A stretch of 64,000 nucleotides of DNA from the NCBI RefSeq assembly GCF_947492965.1, contig NZ_CANLOZ010000003.1, positions 62,001 through 126,000 on the forward strand. Reading direction: 5' to 3'. The stretch is from an uncultured Aquimarina sp. Lineage in GTDB: Bacteria > Bacteroidota > Bacteroidia > Flavobacteriales > Flavobacteriaceae. Position numbers and translations under genes: made by a program. Under the pieces are notes generated by a model, which was given only the letters and a program-made list of their open reading frames with translations, was not told the DNA's origin and did not search any database. Below are positions 42,186 through 51,207 of this stretch, one piece after another. How positions within the stretch are numbered: position 1 is the stretch's first letter; the number at the start of each line of letters is the position of its first letter.

Positions 42186-42821
42186 TTGGAAACTACTAAA
42201 CTCTTTTTAGTTACTTTTTTTGCTTCTCTAGTTGGAGTAATTCCTCCAGGATTGATCAATATGACGGTAGCTAAAACATGCTTAGAAAGGGGGAAGAAAA
42301 ATGGCATTTTGGTAGCCATTGGAGCATCTTCCATAGTTTTTGTACAGGCATTATTTGCAATATTACTAGCAAAATATATCTTCTTTAATCCGTATGTAAA
42401 GAATATGCTGCTTAGAACAGGAGCAGTGATATTTTTTTTAATGGCAATTTATTTTTTTGTGAAGGCAAAACAAAGAAGAACCAAAATGAAGGTATACAAG
42501 CATGCAGGTTCTCGCAGTTTTTTTAAAGGAGTAATGATGTCTCTGGTAAATGTATTACCAATACCTTATTTCTGTACTATAGCAGCTGCCATGAGTGTAA
42601 GTGGTAAGATAGAATACGATGCGCTTCGAATTTTTATATTTGGAATTGCAGCAGGAGCAGGAACTTTTGTAACGCTCTATTTTTATGTATTATCGTTTTT
42701 AAAAATTGAAAAGAAAACTGCTTCTATCACTAAGTATTCCAATTATTTTATGGGAATATTGATGCTGATTTTAGTAATGCTCACCGTTGCAAGGATAATT
42801 TATACCTGGAACGAGGGATAA
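42186..42821 (+). CDS. LysE/RhtB-type exporter
   Basis: A 211-residue inner membrane protein of the LysE amino-acid exporter superfamily with about six helices. The N-terminal ASLVGVIPPGLINMTVAKT region is the conserved G-x-x-P-P-G element of the family. It is expected to pump out an amino acid or similar solute. The start is taken as TTG 42186, because the next ATG (codon 26) lies after the first conserved helix and no in-frame ATG precedes it. It is 14 bp behind trmB and 10 bp ahead of the alkyltransferase-like gene. Confidence 0.85.
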   Translation: METTKLFLVTFFASLVGVIPPGLINMTVAKTCLERGKKNGILVAIGASSIVFVQALFAILLAKYIFFNPYVKNMLLRTGAVIFFLMAIYFFVKAKQRRTKMKVYKHAGSRSFFKGVMMSLVNVLPIPYFCTIAAAMSVSGKIEYDALRIFIFGIAAGAGTFVTLYFYVLSFLKIEKKTASITKYSNYFMGILMLILVMLTVARIIYTWNEG

Positions 42822-42831
42822 TAGGAACACT

Positions 42832-43167
42832 ATGAGTACTAATACAGACAATAATTTCTTTGATAGGGTATATGAGGTGGCTAGATTGATTCCGTACGGA
42901 AGAGTGACATCTTACGGGGCTATCGCTAAATATCTTGGAGCTGCAAGAAGTGCGAGAATGGTTGGTTGGGCTATGAATGCATCTGGAAAACAAGAAGATG
43001 TACCTGCACACCGAGTAGTAAATCGCAAAGGTGTATTAACTGGGAAACATCATTTTGAAGGTACTAACTTAATGCAGCAGTTATTAGAAAGCGAAGGTGT
43101 AGAGGTTATTGAAAATCAAATTCAAAATTTTGAAAAATTATTCTGGGATCCTATGAAGGAACTATAA
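42832..43167 (+). CDS. Alkyltransferase-like protein (ATL)
   Basis: A 111-residue relative of O6-methylguanine DNA methyltransferase, with the DNA-binding domain VARLIPYGRVTSYGAIAKYLG and the active-site loop VPAHRVVNRKG. The catalytic Cys of the PCHRV motif is Ala59 here, so it cannot accept alkyl groups. Known ATL proteins bind O6-alkylguanine tightly and flag it to nucleotide excision repair. Length and loop match bacterial ATLs such as E. coli YbaZ. It is the last gene of the trmB-lysE-ATL group. Confidence 0.9.
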   Translation: MSTNTDNNFFDRVYEVARLIPYGRVTSYGAIAKYLGAARSARMVGWAMNASGKQEDVPAHRVVNRKGVLTGKHHFEGTNLMQQLLESEGVEVIENQIQNFEKLFWDPMKEL

Positions 43168-43193
43168 TCGTAGTGATTTAAGAACACTAATTT

Positions 43194-44024
43194 TTAAATA
43201 AAAAGGCCTAACCCAACCGAAATAGTAGAGAAATTAAATCCACCAATTCTCAAGTATTCATACCCTCCAATTATTTTATATTGATTGATATGATAATTCA
43301 ATAAGCTGTTTAGTCTGTTTGAAGAAAAAGAGTTGATAAAAGATTGATTGTAATTGATTTCAATACTCAATGGATTTATAAAGAAATATTCTGCGCCAAT
43401 ACCGTAGGTAAAACCAAATTCTTCTACCTCTCCAGCAATATATGTAGCTCCTACACCCCAATAAGCATTAAATTTCTCTGTTCGGATTCTGTTATATTTA
43501 GCAAGAATGGTATAGGTAGCCAGAGAACTATTGCTATAGAAAGATTCATGTTCCCAGAGTTGTAGATAGTTAGCTTCTAAACTCATTCTTTTTAAAAACC
43601 GAAAATCTATATGAGCAGTATTGCCATATAATTGGTCTGTATCTTTTAGGAATCTATTAGCGGCTGTAATTCTGTATAGATTCGTGTCTGCTCCCCAATT
43701 ATATGAGTAATTACCTTTATTGGAGATAAAATAAGGGTGTTTGGTAATAAATGCTTTACGCCCTTTATGTTTTCTTTCCATCGGGCTTTCTATTAATCCA
43801 TAGTACGTGGCATACAAACCAATCTCCACAAAAACTTTGGTAATTCTTCCTAAATTACGATCATTTTGAGATAAAAGATTATCCGAGCTATTAGGATTAG
43901 TTCGAAATATATCAGCGTTATTTTCCTTGGATAATCGCTGTTGTGCAGTTTCTAGTGAACCTTGACCAGAAGCTGTTAGTGCAAAAAATAACAAAAGGCA
44001 AATCATGCCGATAATTCTTTTCAT
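43194..44024 (-). CDS. Predicted outer membrane beta-barrel protein
   Basis: A 276-residue exported protein: signal peptide (1-20, ending ASGQ), then alternating amphipathic strands rich in Tyr, Phe and Asn, and a terminal strand ending in STISVGLGLFI, with hydrophobic residues in the pattern of an outer membrane barrel. No family motif is recognised. It could be a small transporter, porin or assembly factor. It is divergent from mrp and convergent with the ATL gene. Confidence 0.6.
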   Translation of the reverse strand: MKRIIGMICLLLFFALTASGQGSLETAQQRLSKENNADIFRTNPNSSDNLLSQNDRNLGRITKVFVEIGLYATYYGLIESPMERKHKGRKAFITKHPYFISNKGNYSYNWGADTNLYRITAANRFLKDTDQLYGNTAHIDFRFLKRMSLEANYLQLWEHESFYSNSSLATYTILAKYNRIRTEKFNAYWGVGATYIAGEVEEFGFTYGIGAEYFFINPLSIEINYNQSFINSFSSNRLNSLLNYHINQYKIIGGYEYLRIGGFNFSTISVGLGLFI

Positions 44025-44157
44025 TGGGGCTACAGATTTTAAATCTTAATAGCCAAAAACACAAACTGTACCATTTTGGAAAATTTCATTATCAGCATTG
44101 CCAATATTATGATAATTCATTTCAATTTATAGGTTTTAGAATCTTAACTTTTAGAGC

Positions 44158-44165
44158 TATCTTTG
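44158..44165 (+). promoter_or_regulatory. -7 box of mrp-nfu
   Basis: TATCTTTG is a perfect TAnnTTTG box 35 bases before the ATG at 44201. It supports the short form of mrp, since it would lie inside the longer open frame from 44024. Confidence 0.5.
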
Positions 44166-44200
44166 CAGTTAAATTTGCTTTAGGAAAAGAATTATTACAA

Positions 44201-45343
44201 ATGAAGTTAGAAAAATCAGAGATCATAAAGGCTTTAGAGACTATCACAGTTGCAGGAGAAGGTAAAAATATGGTAGAAAGCGGAGCTGTGAAAAACGTAA
44301 TTACTTTTGGTGATGAGGTGATTGTAGATTTAGAACTGTCTACACCAGCGCTACACATCAAAAAAAGAGCTGAAGTTGATGTGATGAAGGCTATCCACGC
44401 TAACGTCTATGAAAAAGCTAAGGTAAAAGTAAACATTAAGGTAAATGCTCCAGCACCGAAACCTCAGGAACCTAACGTGATTAAAGGGAAACCAATACCA
44501 GGAATTAAAAATATTATTGCCGTTGCCTCTGGTAAAGGAGGTGTTGGTAAATCTACAGTAACTTCTAATTTAGCAGTTACCTTATCCAAAATGGGATTTA
44601 GTGTGGGGCTTTTGGATGCTGATATTTATGGTCCTTCGGCGCCTATTATGTTTGATGTAGAAAGAGAAAGACCATTATCTGTAAAGGTAGGTGATAAATC
44701 TAAGATGAAGCCTATAGAAAGCTATGGAGTAAAAATCTTATCGATAGGATTTTTTACGCAACCTAATCAAGCAGTAGTTTGGAGAGGACCCATGGCGGCA
44801 AAAGCATTGAACCAAATGATTTTTGACGCTGCTTGGGGAGAGTTAGATTTCTTATTATTGGATTTACCACCAGGTACAGGAGATATCCATTTATCGATTA
44901 TGCAATCTTTACCTATTACTGGTGCGGTGGTAGTAAGTACTCCGCAAAATGTAGCATTAGCAGATGCTAGAAAAGGGGTAGCTATGTTCCAACAGGATAG
45001 TATTAAAGTTCCCGTTTTAGGAATTGTAGAAAATATGGCTTATTTTACTCCAGAAGAGCTTCCTAACAATAAATATTATATATTTGGGAAAGAAGGAGCC
45101 AAAAACCTTGCTGAAGATATTAATGTACCATTTTTAGGAGAGATACCTTTGGTACAGAGTATTCGTGAAGCGGGAGATGTAGGTCGCCCTGCAGCATTAC
45201 AAACGGCTACTTCTATAGAGAAAGCTTTTGAAGAATTGACAAGAAATGTGGTGCAAGAAGTGGTAAATAGAAATGAAAATTTACCGCCTACAGAAGCAAT
45301 TAAAATAACAACAATGGCAGGATGTTCTGCAGTAAAAAAATAG
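44201..45343 (+). CDS. mrp: Mrp/ApbC-type iron-sulfur cluster carrier ATPase
   Basis: A 380-residue protein that carries iron-sulfur clusters to target enzymes in the cytoplasm. An N-terminal MIP18/DUF59-type domain (about 1-90; IIKALETITVAGEGKNM) is followed by the ATPase with deviant Walker A motif VASGKGGVGKSTVT, LLDADIYGPSAP and LLDLPPGTGD. The end reads MAGCSAVKK. The open frame extends back to 44024, but the first 59 codons read like non-coding DNA and contain the promoter, so ATG 44201 is chosen. The nfu gene begins 3 bases after the stop. Confidence 0.95.
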   Translation: MKLEKSEIIKALETITVAGEGKNMVESGAVKNVITFGDEVIVDLELSTPALHIKKRAEVDVMKAIHANVYEKAKVKVNIKVNAPAPKPQEPNVIKGKPIPGIKNIIAVASGKGGVGKSTVTSNLAVTLSKMGFSVGLLDADIYGPSAPIMFDVERERPLSVKVGDKSKMKPIESYGVKILSIGFFTQPNQAVVWRGPMAAKALNQMIFDAAWGELDFLLLDLPPGTGDIHLSIMQSLPITGAVVVSTPQNVALADARKGVAMFQQDSIKVPVLGIVENMAYFTPEELPNNKYYIFGKEGAKNLAEDINVPFLGEIPLVQSIREAGDVGRPAALQTATSIEKAFEELTRNVVQEVVNRNENLPPTEAIKITTMAGCSAVKK

Positions 45344-45346
45344 AAA

Positions 45347-45586
45347 ATGACATCTGAAGAATTAAAGATTAATGTAGAGAAAGCGCTTGATGAGATCCGT
45401 CCGTTTTTAGAAAGTGATGGAGGTAATATCTCATTGGTAGGTATTGAAGATGATAAGAGAGTCAAAGTTCAGTTAGAAGGAGCTTGTGTAGGTTGTAGCG
45501 TAAATCAGATGACGTTAAAATCTGGAGTAGAGATGACCATTAAAAAATATGCTCCTCAGATCGAAGAAGTTGTAAATATAGAATAA
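45347..45586 (+). CDS. NifU C-terminal domain (Nfu) iron-sulfur scaffold
   Basis: A 79-residue stand-alone Nfu domain with the cluster-binding pair C-V-G-C (GACVGCSVNQMTLK) and the preceding FLESDGGNISLVG. It assembles or transfers 4Fe-4S clusters, and the tight coupling to mrp suggests direct transfer to that carrier. Length and motif are typical. The gene ends at a very long terminator hairpin. Confidence 0.95.
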   Translation: MTSEELKINVEKALDEIRPFLESDGGNISLVGIEDDKRVKVQLEGACVGCSVNQMTLKSGVEMTIKKYAPQIEEVVNIE

Positions 45587-45609
45587 TCTATATTTCGTTA
45601 ATACAAACA

Positions 45610-45653
45610 AAAACATATGCTCAAGAGGATTATTTCTCTTGAGCATATGTTTT
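45610..45653. terminator. Bidirectional terminator overlapping the end of the acyltransferase gene
   Basis: An 18-bp perfect stem (aaaacatatgctcaagag and complement) with an eight-base loop and a T-run. Its right arm (45636-45653) lies inside the minus-strand acyltransferase gene and encodes its last residues. Confidence 0.85.
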
Positions 45654-46766
45654 TTTAAGACCAAATAATGGTTGTAAAAACGGGATTTTTAGAATGATAA
45701 AATGGTAGATAATCCAGCTAATTAAAAAAGTTCCTAATACCATAATGATAAATTTCAGAGTGATATTCCATTCTAAATTCATCAGATAATATCCTATACC
45801 TACAGTAATAGTTTGATGTAGAATATAAAAAGGATATACGGCTCTATTACAATATGCGAGGATGTTACTTCTTCTATTTAAATACTTTGCCGCATAACCA
45901 AATAGTACTAATATCCATGACCAGAGATTAACCACCTTTACTACACCTTCTGAGAAGTGAATAATTATGCTGTCTTTACCGATTACCCAGATGATAGTTT
46001 GTATGATGAATGCAATAATTCCAATCCATAAGGCTCTTTGCTTAAATAATTGAATTCGTTCCCAAAAAATAGATCCGCAAGAGATTAACAAGAATCCGTA
46101 AAAAAATAGCACCATAAAATTGATAAATGTAAACCAGTCATCTATTAGTGCGTGGGTTACTGGGAAAAATGGTTCTATTAATGTTTCTATGAGATATAAA
46201 GGAATGATGAAAATATAAAACCCAAAAGGTTTTGTTAGTTGCCTTGAAAGCCATTGTAGTATTTTAGTATGTCTGTTTTTCAGGAATACTAAGATGGGTG
46301 ATAGTAACAATGAGTATAGAAATAAGTATGGTAAAAACCACAAATGGTGCCAGCTGACATTACCTTCTGGATAGACTCCTGTATACGCTTCTGTAGTTAG
46401 ATATGAAAAATAAGACCCTACAAATTCGTTTGTGGCTAATCTTTCAAAATAAATTTGTGGAGGTACAATTAATAGCATACCAAAGGCTAAAGGAATACCC
46501 AACCGTAAGAAACGTTCTAGATTAAATTGCCATAAACTTCTTTTGGATAAAGCGTAGTAAGTTCCCATTCCCGAGATAACGAATAAAATAGGAAGCCGCC
46601 ATTGATTTAAGAATAACATAGGCCACCGCATTCCTTCTGAGATGTCATTGTTTTTAATATGCCATCCCCAAGGAACGAAAAACATTCCTACATGATAAAA
46701 AATAAGCAATGCAAATACGATTACTCGTAACCAATCTAAGTCGTATCGACGAATTTTTTGATCCAT
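45630..46766 (-). CDS. Acyltransferase family 3 membrane protein
   Basis: A 378-residue membrane protein with about ten helices, of the acyltransferase-3 / OpgC-type family, which adds acyl or succinyl groups to sugars at the membrane. The signature is the N-terminal RRYDLDWLRVIVFALLIFYH, with the catalytic-type His, then the second-helix segment LPILFVISGMGTYYAL. The acceptor is unknown; exopolysaccharide or glycan modification is the family norm. It stands alone, and its last codons form part of the terminator shared with nfu. Confidence 0.85.
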   Translation of the reverse strand: MDQKIRRYDLDWLRVIVFALLIFYHVGMFFVPWGWHIKNNDISEGMRWPMLFLNQWRLPILFVISGMGTYYALSKRSLWQFNLERFLRLGIPLAFGMLLIVPPQIYFERLATNEFVGSYFSYLTTEAYTGVYPEGNVSWHHLWFLPYLFLYSLLLSPILVFLKNRHTKILQWLSRQLTKPFGFYIFIIPLYLIETLIEPFFPVTHALIDDWFTFINFMVLFFYGFLLISCGSIFWERIQLFKQRALWIGIIAFIIQTIIWVIGKDSIIIHFSEGVVKVVNLWSWILVLFGYAAKYLNRRSNILAYCNRAVYPFYILHQTITVGIGYYLMNLEWNITLKFIIMVLGTFLISWIIYHFIILKIPFLQPLFGLKKTYAQEK

Positions 46767-46874
46767 AACTTTTGAAAATTTGTTTCTCCAAAAGTGAAAT
46801 AAATCTCTTTTTATTAGAGCAAAAAAGTGTCTAAATACGTCCTATATTGTAATACTACACCTTTTTTAATAATG

Positions 46875-48053
46875 TTAAGTTGTATTTTGTAAGGTTACAA
46901 AAGCCTTTGGAGACATGGCTACATGTTTTTTGAAAGCATTATAAAAAGCTGATTTTGAGTTAAATCCTACTGAGTTGCCAATAGCTTCAATCGTAAGGTG
47001 AGCATATTCTGGATTTGTTAATCTTTTTTTAGATAGTTCGATTCTATATTGATTAATAAAATCATTAAAATTTAAACCAGTAGAGGTATTGATGATCTGT
47101 GATATGTAATTAGCACTCGAATTTAATTCCTCAGATAATCTTTTTAAAGAAGCCGAACTGGTTAAATAAAACTCTTTACTTTCTACGAAGTTTTTTATCT
47201 CGTCTATAGAAATTTCTTGCCCCTTATAACTAGAAGTTTCATATTTATCTGCAATCCACGAATTTTCGAAAAATCTAGATTCTGATAACAAAACAATACC
47301 TGTTATAGTAACTATTATGGTATGAAAGATAAAAATATAATGATCTCCTCCATCGTCATCATAGTTTAAATACACTATAAAAATCAGTAAGAAAAATGCA
47401 AGTAATCCTATAGACGTATTCTTAGAAAAATCGAATTTGTCAATCCTAGTGTATTCTGAATTTGTCTTTGCTCTTTTAGCTTTATGTATGATGATAAGGC
47501 GAATAGAAAGTACTATATAAAAAACAAAGCTAAATAAAACCAACCATCGGAATTCATCCTTAATCAATTGATAGGTGTAGTCTGTGTTTTCTGGAACTAC
47601 AGCTCTTTTTACATGAGGATAGTAAGCTCCTAAATATGCATTTACTTTTACCGAAATAGGTTCTAAATAATATTGTATTTGTGTAAAAAAGTATAGAATA
47701 GCTGGTAAGAAATGTACACTATGCTTTTTTATTGTAATAGGTTTTCTAACCAGAAGAGAGTATACAAATAAGTAAATAGATGGTGCTAAAAGTAAAACTA
47801 AAGGTTCTGTACTGTCATTAAAATGGAGTACATATTTTATCAAACCTGTATAACATAAAAAAACGTCTGTAGCTATAATGGATTGTATAAGTAATGACCA
47901 CCCGTAAATTCTAAATGCTTTACTTTTTTTAGAAGTTCTTAGAAGAATTACCAAACTGATTAGTAATCCTATAAATATACCAAGACTAATAAAATAGGAA
48001 GCAAAATTATGTCGTATAGGAATTTGATCTATGATCTGCTGTACTTGTTCCAT
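46875..48053 (-). CDS. AraC-family regulator with multi-helix membrane domain
   Basis: A 392-residue protein. The N-terminal two thirds (about 15-265) hold seven to eight hydrophobic helices. The C-terminal 100 residues form the two helix-turn-helix AraC domain (LSEELNSSANYISQIINTS, then LTIEAIGNSVGFNSKSAFYNAFKKHVAMSPKAF). Such membrane-bound AraC regulators are common in Bacteroidota and are thought to sense a signal in or near the membrane. The target is unknown. It is transcribed 12 bp behind the metallophosphoesterase gene. Confidence 0.88.
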   Translation of the reverse strand: MEQVQQIIDQIPIRHNFASYFISLGIFIGLLISLVILLRTSKKSKAFRIYGWSLLIQSIIATDVFLCYTGLIKYVLHFNDSTEPLVLLLAPSIYLFVYSLLVRKPITIKKHSVHFLPAILYFFTQIQYYLEPISVKVNAYLGAYYPHVKRAVVPENTDYTYQLIKDEFRWLVLFSFVFYIVLSIRLIIIHKAKRAKTNSEYTRIDKFDFSKNTSIGLLAFFLLIFIVYLNYDDDGGDHYIFIFHTIIVTITGIVLLSESRFFENSWIADKYETSSYKGQEISIDEIKNFVESKEFYLTSSASLKRLSEELNSSANYISQIINTSTGLNFNDFINQYRIELSKKRLTNPEYAHLTIEAIGNSVGFNSKSAFYNAFKKHVAMSPKAFVTLQNTT

Positions 48054-48065
48054 AGCAGCAATGGT

Positions 48066-48962
48066 TTATTCTGTAATAAAATCTGTTAACTTCTGAGGTC
48101 CTTCTAACGGGACTCTAATTATTTTTAATGTACCACCATCTGTTGTAGCAATTTGCCATTTGATTAGCGTGATACAACCATTTTCAATTTCAATTCCAGT
48201 AATTGATCTGGGATGTACACAGCTTCCATCATTAAAAAGTGCTAATTCACCTGCTTCTGGAAAACGAGGGCGATGCGTATGCCCTATGATTGTAAACTGA
48301 TTTTTGTGATTCGAAATCCATTTTTTTATTCGCTTCTCTACTTTTTTAGTCTCTCTATAGTTTTTAGCAGGGCTTGTAGGATCTGCAATACCCACTACCT
48401 GCAAAGGTTTCCACAACACGCGAACCAAAAATCGATTGATTCTCCACCCAACATAGTTCATAAAGTCTGCCTGATGGCCATGTAATAAAAAAATGTCTTG
48501 TTTAGTATTGGTATGTCTTAGAATAATTGCTTCATGATATTCAATATTTGGAAAAAGAGGAACATCATCATCAATCTTTCGATCATAAAAAGAACTTAGA
48601 TACTTTTTTACATATTTTGGATCTCTATATACCATATCATGATTACCCCAAATCATTGCTAATCTATCATTAAAATAGAATTTCTGGAGTAATTCATACA
48701 CATTTTTATGTGCTCTCAGAATAGTTTCAAAATGTATATTTTCCCATAGTTCATCCCCATCTCCTAATTCGCAATAGGTAAATCCTTCGCTAAAGTAATG
48801 TTGTAAAGCATGGAAATAAATATTACGATTATTCGCAAAATCATCGGCAAAACTGTTATCACCTCTATGGCAATCACTAAAAAGAATAAACTTAGAACTG
48901 TCATCAAAAGGGATAACTTTTGCGTTTTTATAAGCGCGATCCAAACGGGATTGAGATGACAT
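48066..48962 (-). CDS. Calcineurin-like metallophosphoesterase
   Basis: A 298-residue phosphoesterase with the full dinuclear-metal motif set: FSDCHRGD (D-x-H type), GDGDEL, WGNHDMVYRD (GNHD), LLHGHQAD, and IIGHTHRPRF (GHTH). The arrangement, including the Cys in SDCH and the WGNHD form, resembles the UDP-2,3-diacylglucosamine hydrolase (LpxH-like) branch, but the substrate is not certain. It is cytoplasmic with no signal peptide. It precedes the AraC regulator gene by 12 bp. Confidence 0.88.
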   Translation of the reverse strand: MSSQSRLDRAYKNAKVIPFDDSSKFILFSDCHRGDNSFADDFANNRNIYFHALQHYFSEGFTYCELGDGDELWENIHFETILRAHKNVYELLQKFYFNDRLAMIWGNHDMVYRDPKYVKKYLSSFYDRKIDDDVPLFPNIEYHEAIILRHTNTKQDIFLLHGHQADFMNYVGWRINRFLVRVLWKPLQVVGIADPTSPAKNYRETKKVEKRIKKWISNHKNQFTIIGHTHRPRFPEAGELALFNDGSCVHPRSITGIEIENGCITLIKWQIATTDGGTLKIIRVPLEGPQKLTDFITE

Positions 48963-49028
48963 AGAAGGTACTTTTTGTATAAATATACAATACTCTATGT
49001 TTTTTAAAAGCGTAGTACTTGATAAATA

Positions 49029-49463
49029 TTATGGATGACTAAGAGTTCGATTTTTTCTTAAATGGAAATTACTTAAAATCATTAAAAAAGCTACAATATA
49101 TAACCACCATGTTTGATTGTAGTTTAGATAATAGGCAATAAGTAAAATGAATAATCCAACGGTGTATACTATAATATTGATCCAGGATTTATTTTTATAA
49201 TGCTTCCACATTAAAATAATACTTCCCAACAGGAATAGAGCAAGTATTACATATTTCCATTTAGAATTATATTCTAATTGATCGAAACCGATGTAACTAA
49301 AAAATGAAGCATAAGCAGCCCAACAAAATGCACATTTAGGAAATAAAAAAAACACAACAGCGGATAGTATATTTAGAACACTCATCTTTTTTGTAGAGCT
49401 ACCAGATGGTTTATTAGCATTTTCGGTAGTACAAGAGCAAGGTTTATTTTTAAAGGTATACAT
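49029..49463 (-). CDS. Small Cys-rich membrane protein, last gene of the oxidase operon
   Basis: About 144 residues, starting at ATG 49463 (MYTFKNKPCSC); the longer open frame to 49535 adds an unlikely leader. The short N-terminus has a C-S-C pair, followed by helices at about 30-55, 68-85, 92-112 and 116-135. The first helix carries the FPKCAFCWAAYASFF motif, with a C-x-x-C embedded at the membrane. I do not recognise the family; the Cys pattern is reminiscent of MerC/MerT-type metal carriers. It lies 108 bp behind the cytochrome-like gene on the same strand. Metal (copper) handling for the tyrosinase encoded in the same operon is a guess from context. Confidence 0.55.
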   Translation of the reverse strand: MYTFKNKPCSCTTENANKPSGSSTKKMSVLNILSAVVFFLFPKCAFCWAAYASFFSYIGFDQLEYNSKWKYVILALFLLGSIILMWKHYKNKSWINIIVYTVGLFILLIAYYLNYNQTWWLYIVAFLMILSNFHLRKNRTLSHP

Positions 49464-49571
49464 ATTGCTGTTGTGTTTGGTTATGAAACTAGACTCGATA
49501 ATCGAGATTACATAATATTTACTTGGTATTATCAAAAATTAATTAGATGAATACTATTTGAGTAAAACCGT

Positions 49572-51191
49572 CTACTTTGAGGGTTTTTTAGGGACACCTT
49601 TTTCCCATTGTGCTTTGCCTAATAACCAACTAAAATCTCCACTCAATTGATCTCCAGAAGTTAACTTTCCGTTCTTATATAGGTAGATGCCAGCACTAGA
49701 GTGACATCCCATACAACTCTCTGTACCAAAAATAGTAATATCACTTACTGGATTTGCCTCCATTAAATTTGAGGCAGATTGATTCCCTCCCTGAAAAAAG
49801 GTCTCCATTGTGATATTGGTAAGTAATGCAAGATTTGGATTTCCACCAGGTTTGTTAACTACAGATTCTGGTACTTTATAACCACTTTCTGTGTGATTGC
49901 CAGGAGGGACATTCTGATCTAACGGATATTGAGTGTCGATTAATCGATAGTATTGCCAAACACTTTTTTGTTGTTTAAAATAGGTCTGCATTTTTTCATT
50001 AATTCGCTGTACTCTTACGGGTATATCTACCATTCGTTTTGCCTGAGTTTTCATCACATCACTGTTGGCAAAATATTTATCCGTACTACTAGAAATTGTC
50101 CAGAAATCTCCATGAACTCCTTTATTATGAGTATATGTTGTTCCGTTTTTTGTAACATCTATGTTTACAGGACAAATTTCGCAGTTAGGGTCTGTAAGCG
50201 ATGGAGGAATTACTGTAGTTTTTCCGTCTTTTTCAATTACATTTTGATCTAAATTATCAATATGCTCAAAAGTGGACCATACCCATTGTTTGCCTGTCGG
50301 TGTTTTTTGACTAATATGAAAACCAATCATTCCTAAATCTTTTTTAACTAATGAAGTGCCATCTGGACCAATAATATATCCTTCTTCTGTATAATAGCGA
50401 TCTTTATAATCTTTGACAGTAAGTATTTTCCATGCAAATTTGATTTCTACAGCTCCTAATTTATTCTCCTCATAATTCCCTTTAGGAAAATTAGCAATTC
50501 CAGTTTCTGAGAACTTAGTCTGACCATTAATATTATAAAGTTTATTAGAAACGATATAATCGAACTCCTCTTTATTCATGAGTACTTCATATACAACTAC
50601 ATTTCCGTTTTGATCAAAAAGTTTTCCGGCGAATGCCTGATCTACTTCATCTGCGATATCAAAGTTTTTACTGCTTGTAGGTGTGTTTTTAGAAAGCACT
50701 ACACGTGCATCGTTATTAGATAAAATAGCATCTGATAAACCTAATCCCGAGGTAGTTCTTGGACTTCCCCAAGGAGCTGGAGTTTTTCCGTCTGCTCTGT
50801 AAACCTGAAATGCTTCTTTCCATCCTAACCAAGTAAGTTCTCCTTTATCTGTAAATTTTTCTGTTGGCTTTCCTTTTTCATCTCTTGGCCACATAATTGC
50901 AATAAAAGCTTGCCAACTGTATTCATTGAACTTTTGATTTAGTCCAAAAATGTCTTTTTTGTCTTTGAATTTTTGCTGAATTACTGGATTTACATCTACT
51001 GGAATATCGGGAGAAAATGTTACAGGAGCTGGAATTTTTTTGTAATCATTAGTATTTATAGTAACTTCTGCAGTATCGATCTGCTCTTTAACGGTAACCT
51101 TGTCTTTACAAGAAAAGAATAACATCGAGATACATGGGATTACCCAAAGCTTATTAAAATAGGTGTATAAAAGTTGTTCTGTGCGTTTCAT
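49572..51191 (-). CDS. Cytochrome-c-like lipoprotein of the oxidase operon
   Basis: A 539-residue exported lipoprotein: lipobox LFFSC (Cys28), a long domain of mixed character with many Trp/Tyr and a YSWQAFIAIMWPRD segment, and one haem-c motif C-M-G-C-H at 493-497 near the C-terminus, in GTESCMGCHSSAGIYLY. The protein could accept electrons or bind haem at the periplasmic side. No larger family is recognised with certainty. It lies 16 bp behind the LodB-like gene and is surely in the same transcript. Whether it acts with the oxidases as an electron acceptor is inference. Confidence 0.7.
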   Translation of the reverse strand: MKRTEQLLYTYFNKLWVIPCISMLFFSCKDKVTVKEQIDTAEVTINTNDYKKIPAPVTFSPDIPVDVNPVIQQKFKDKKDIFGLNQKFNEYSWQAFIAIMWPRDEKGKPTEKFTDKGELTWLGWKEAFQVYRADGKTPAPWGSPRTTSGLGLSDAILSNNDARVVLSKNTPTSSKNFDIADEVDQAFAGKLFDQNGNVVVYEVLMNKEEFDYIVSNKLYNINGQTKFSETGIANFPKGNYEENKLGAVEIKFAWKILTVKDYKDRYYTEEGYIIGPDGTSLVKKDLGMIGFHISQKTPTGKQWVWSTFEHIDNLDQNVIEKDGKTTVIPPSLTDPNCEICPVNIDVTKNGTTYTHNKGVHGDFWTISSSTDKYFANSDVMKTQAKRMVDIPVRVQRINEKMQTYFKQQKSVWQYYRLIDTQYPLDQNVPPGNHTESGYKVPESVVNKPGGNPNLALLTNITMETFFQGGNQSASNLMEANPVSDITIFGTESCMGCHSSAGIYLYKNGKLTSGDQLSGDFSWLLGKAQWEKGVPKKPSK

Positions 51192-51207
51192 AATATATAA
51201 TTTTAGG

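Noticed and set aside
44024..44200. Extended N-terminus of Mrp (59 extra codons)
   Set aside because: The extra part contains a perfect -7 promoter box, has no similarity to the family start and directly abuts the divergent gene; MKLEKSEII at 44201 is the normal start.
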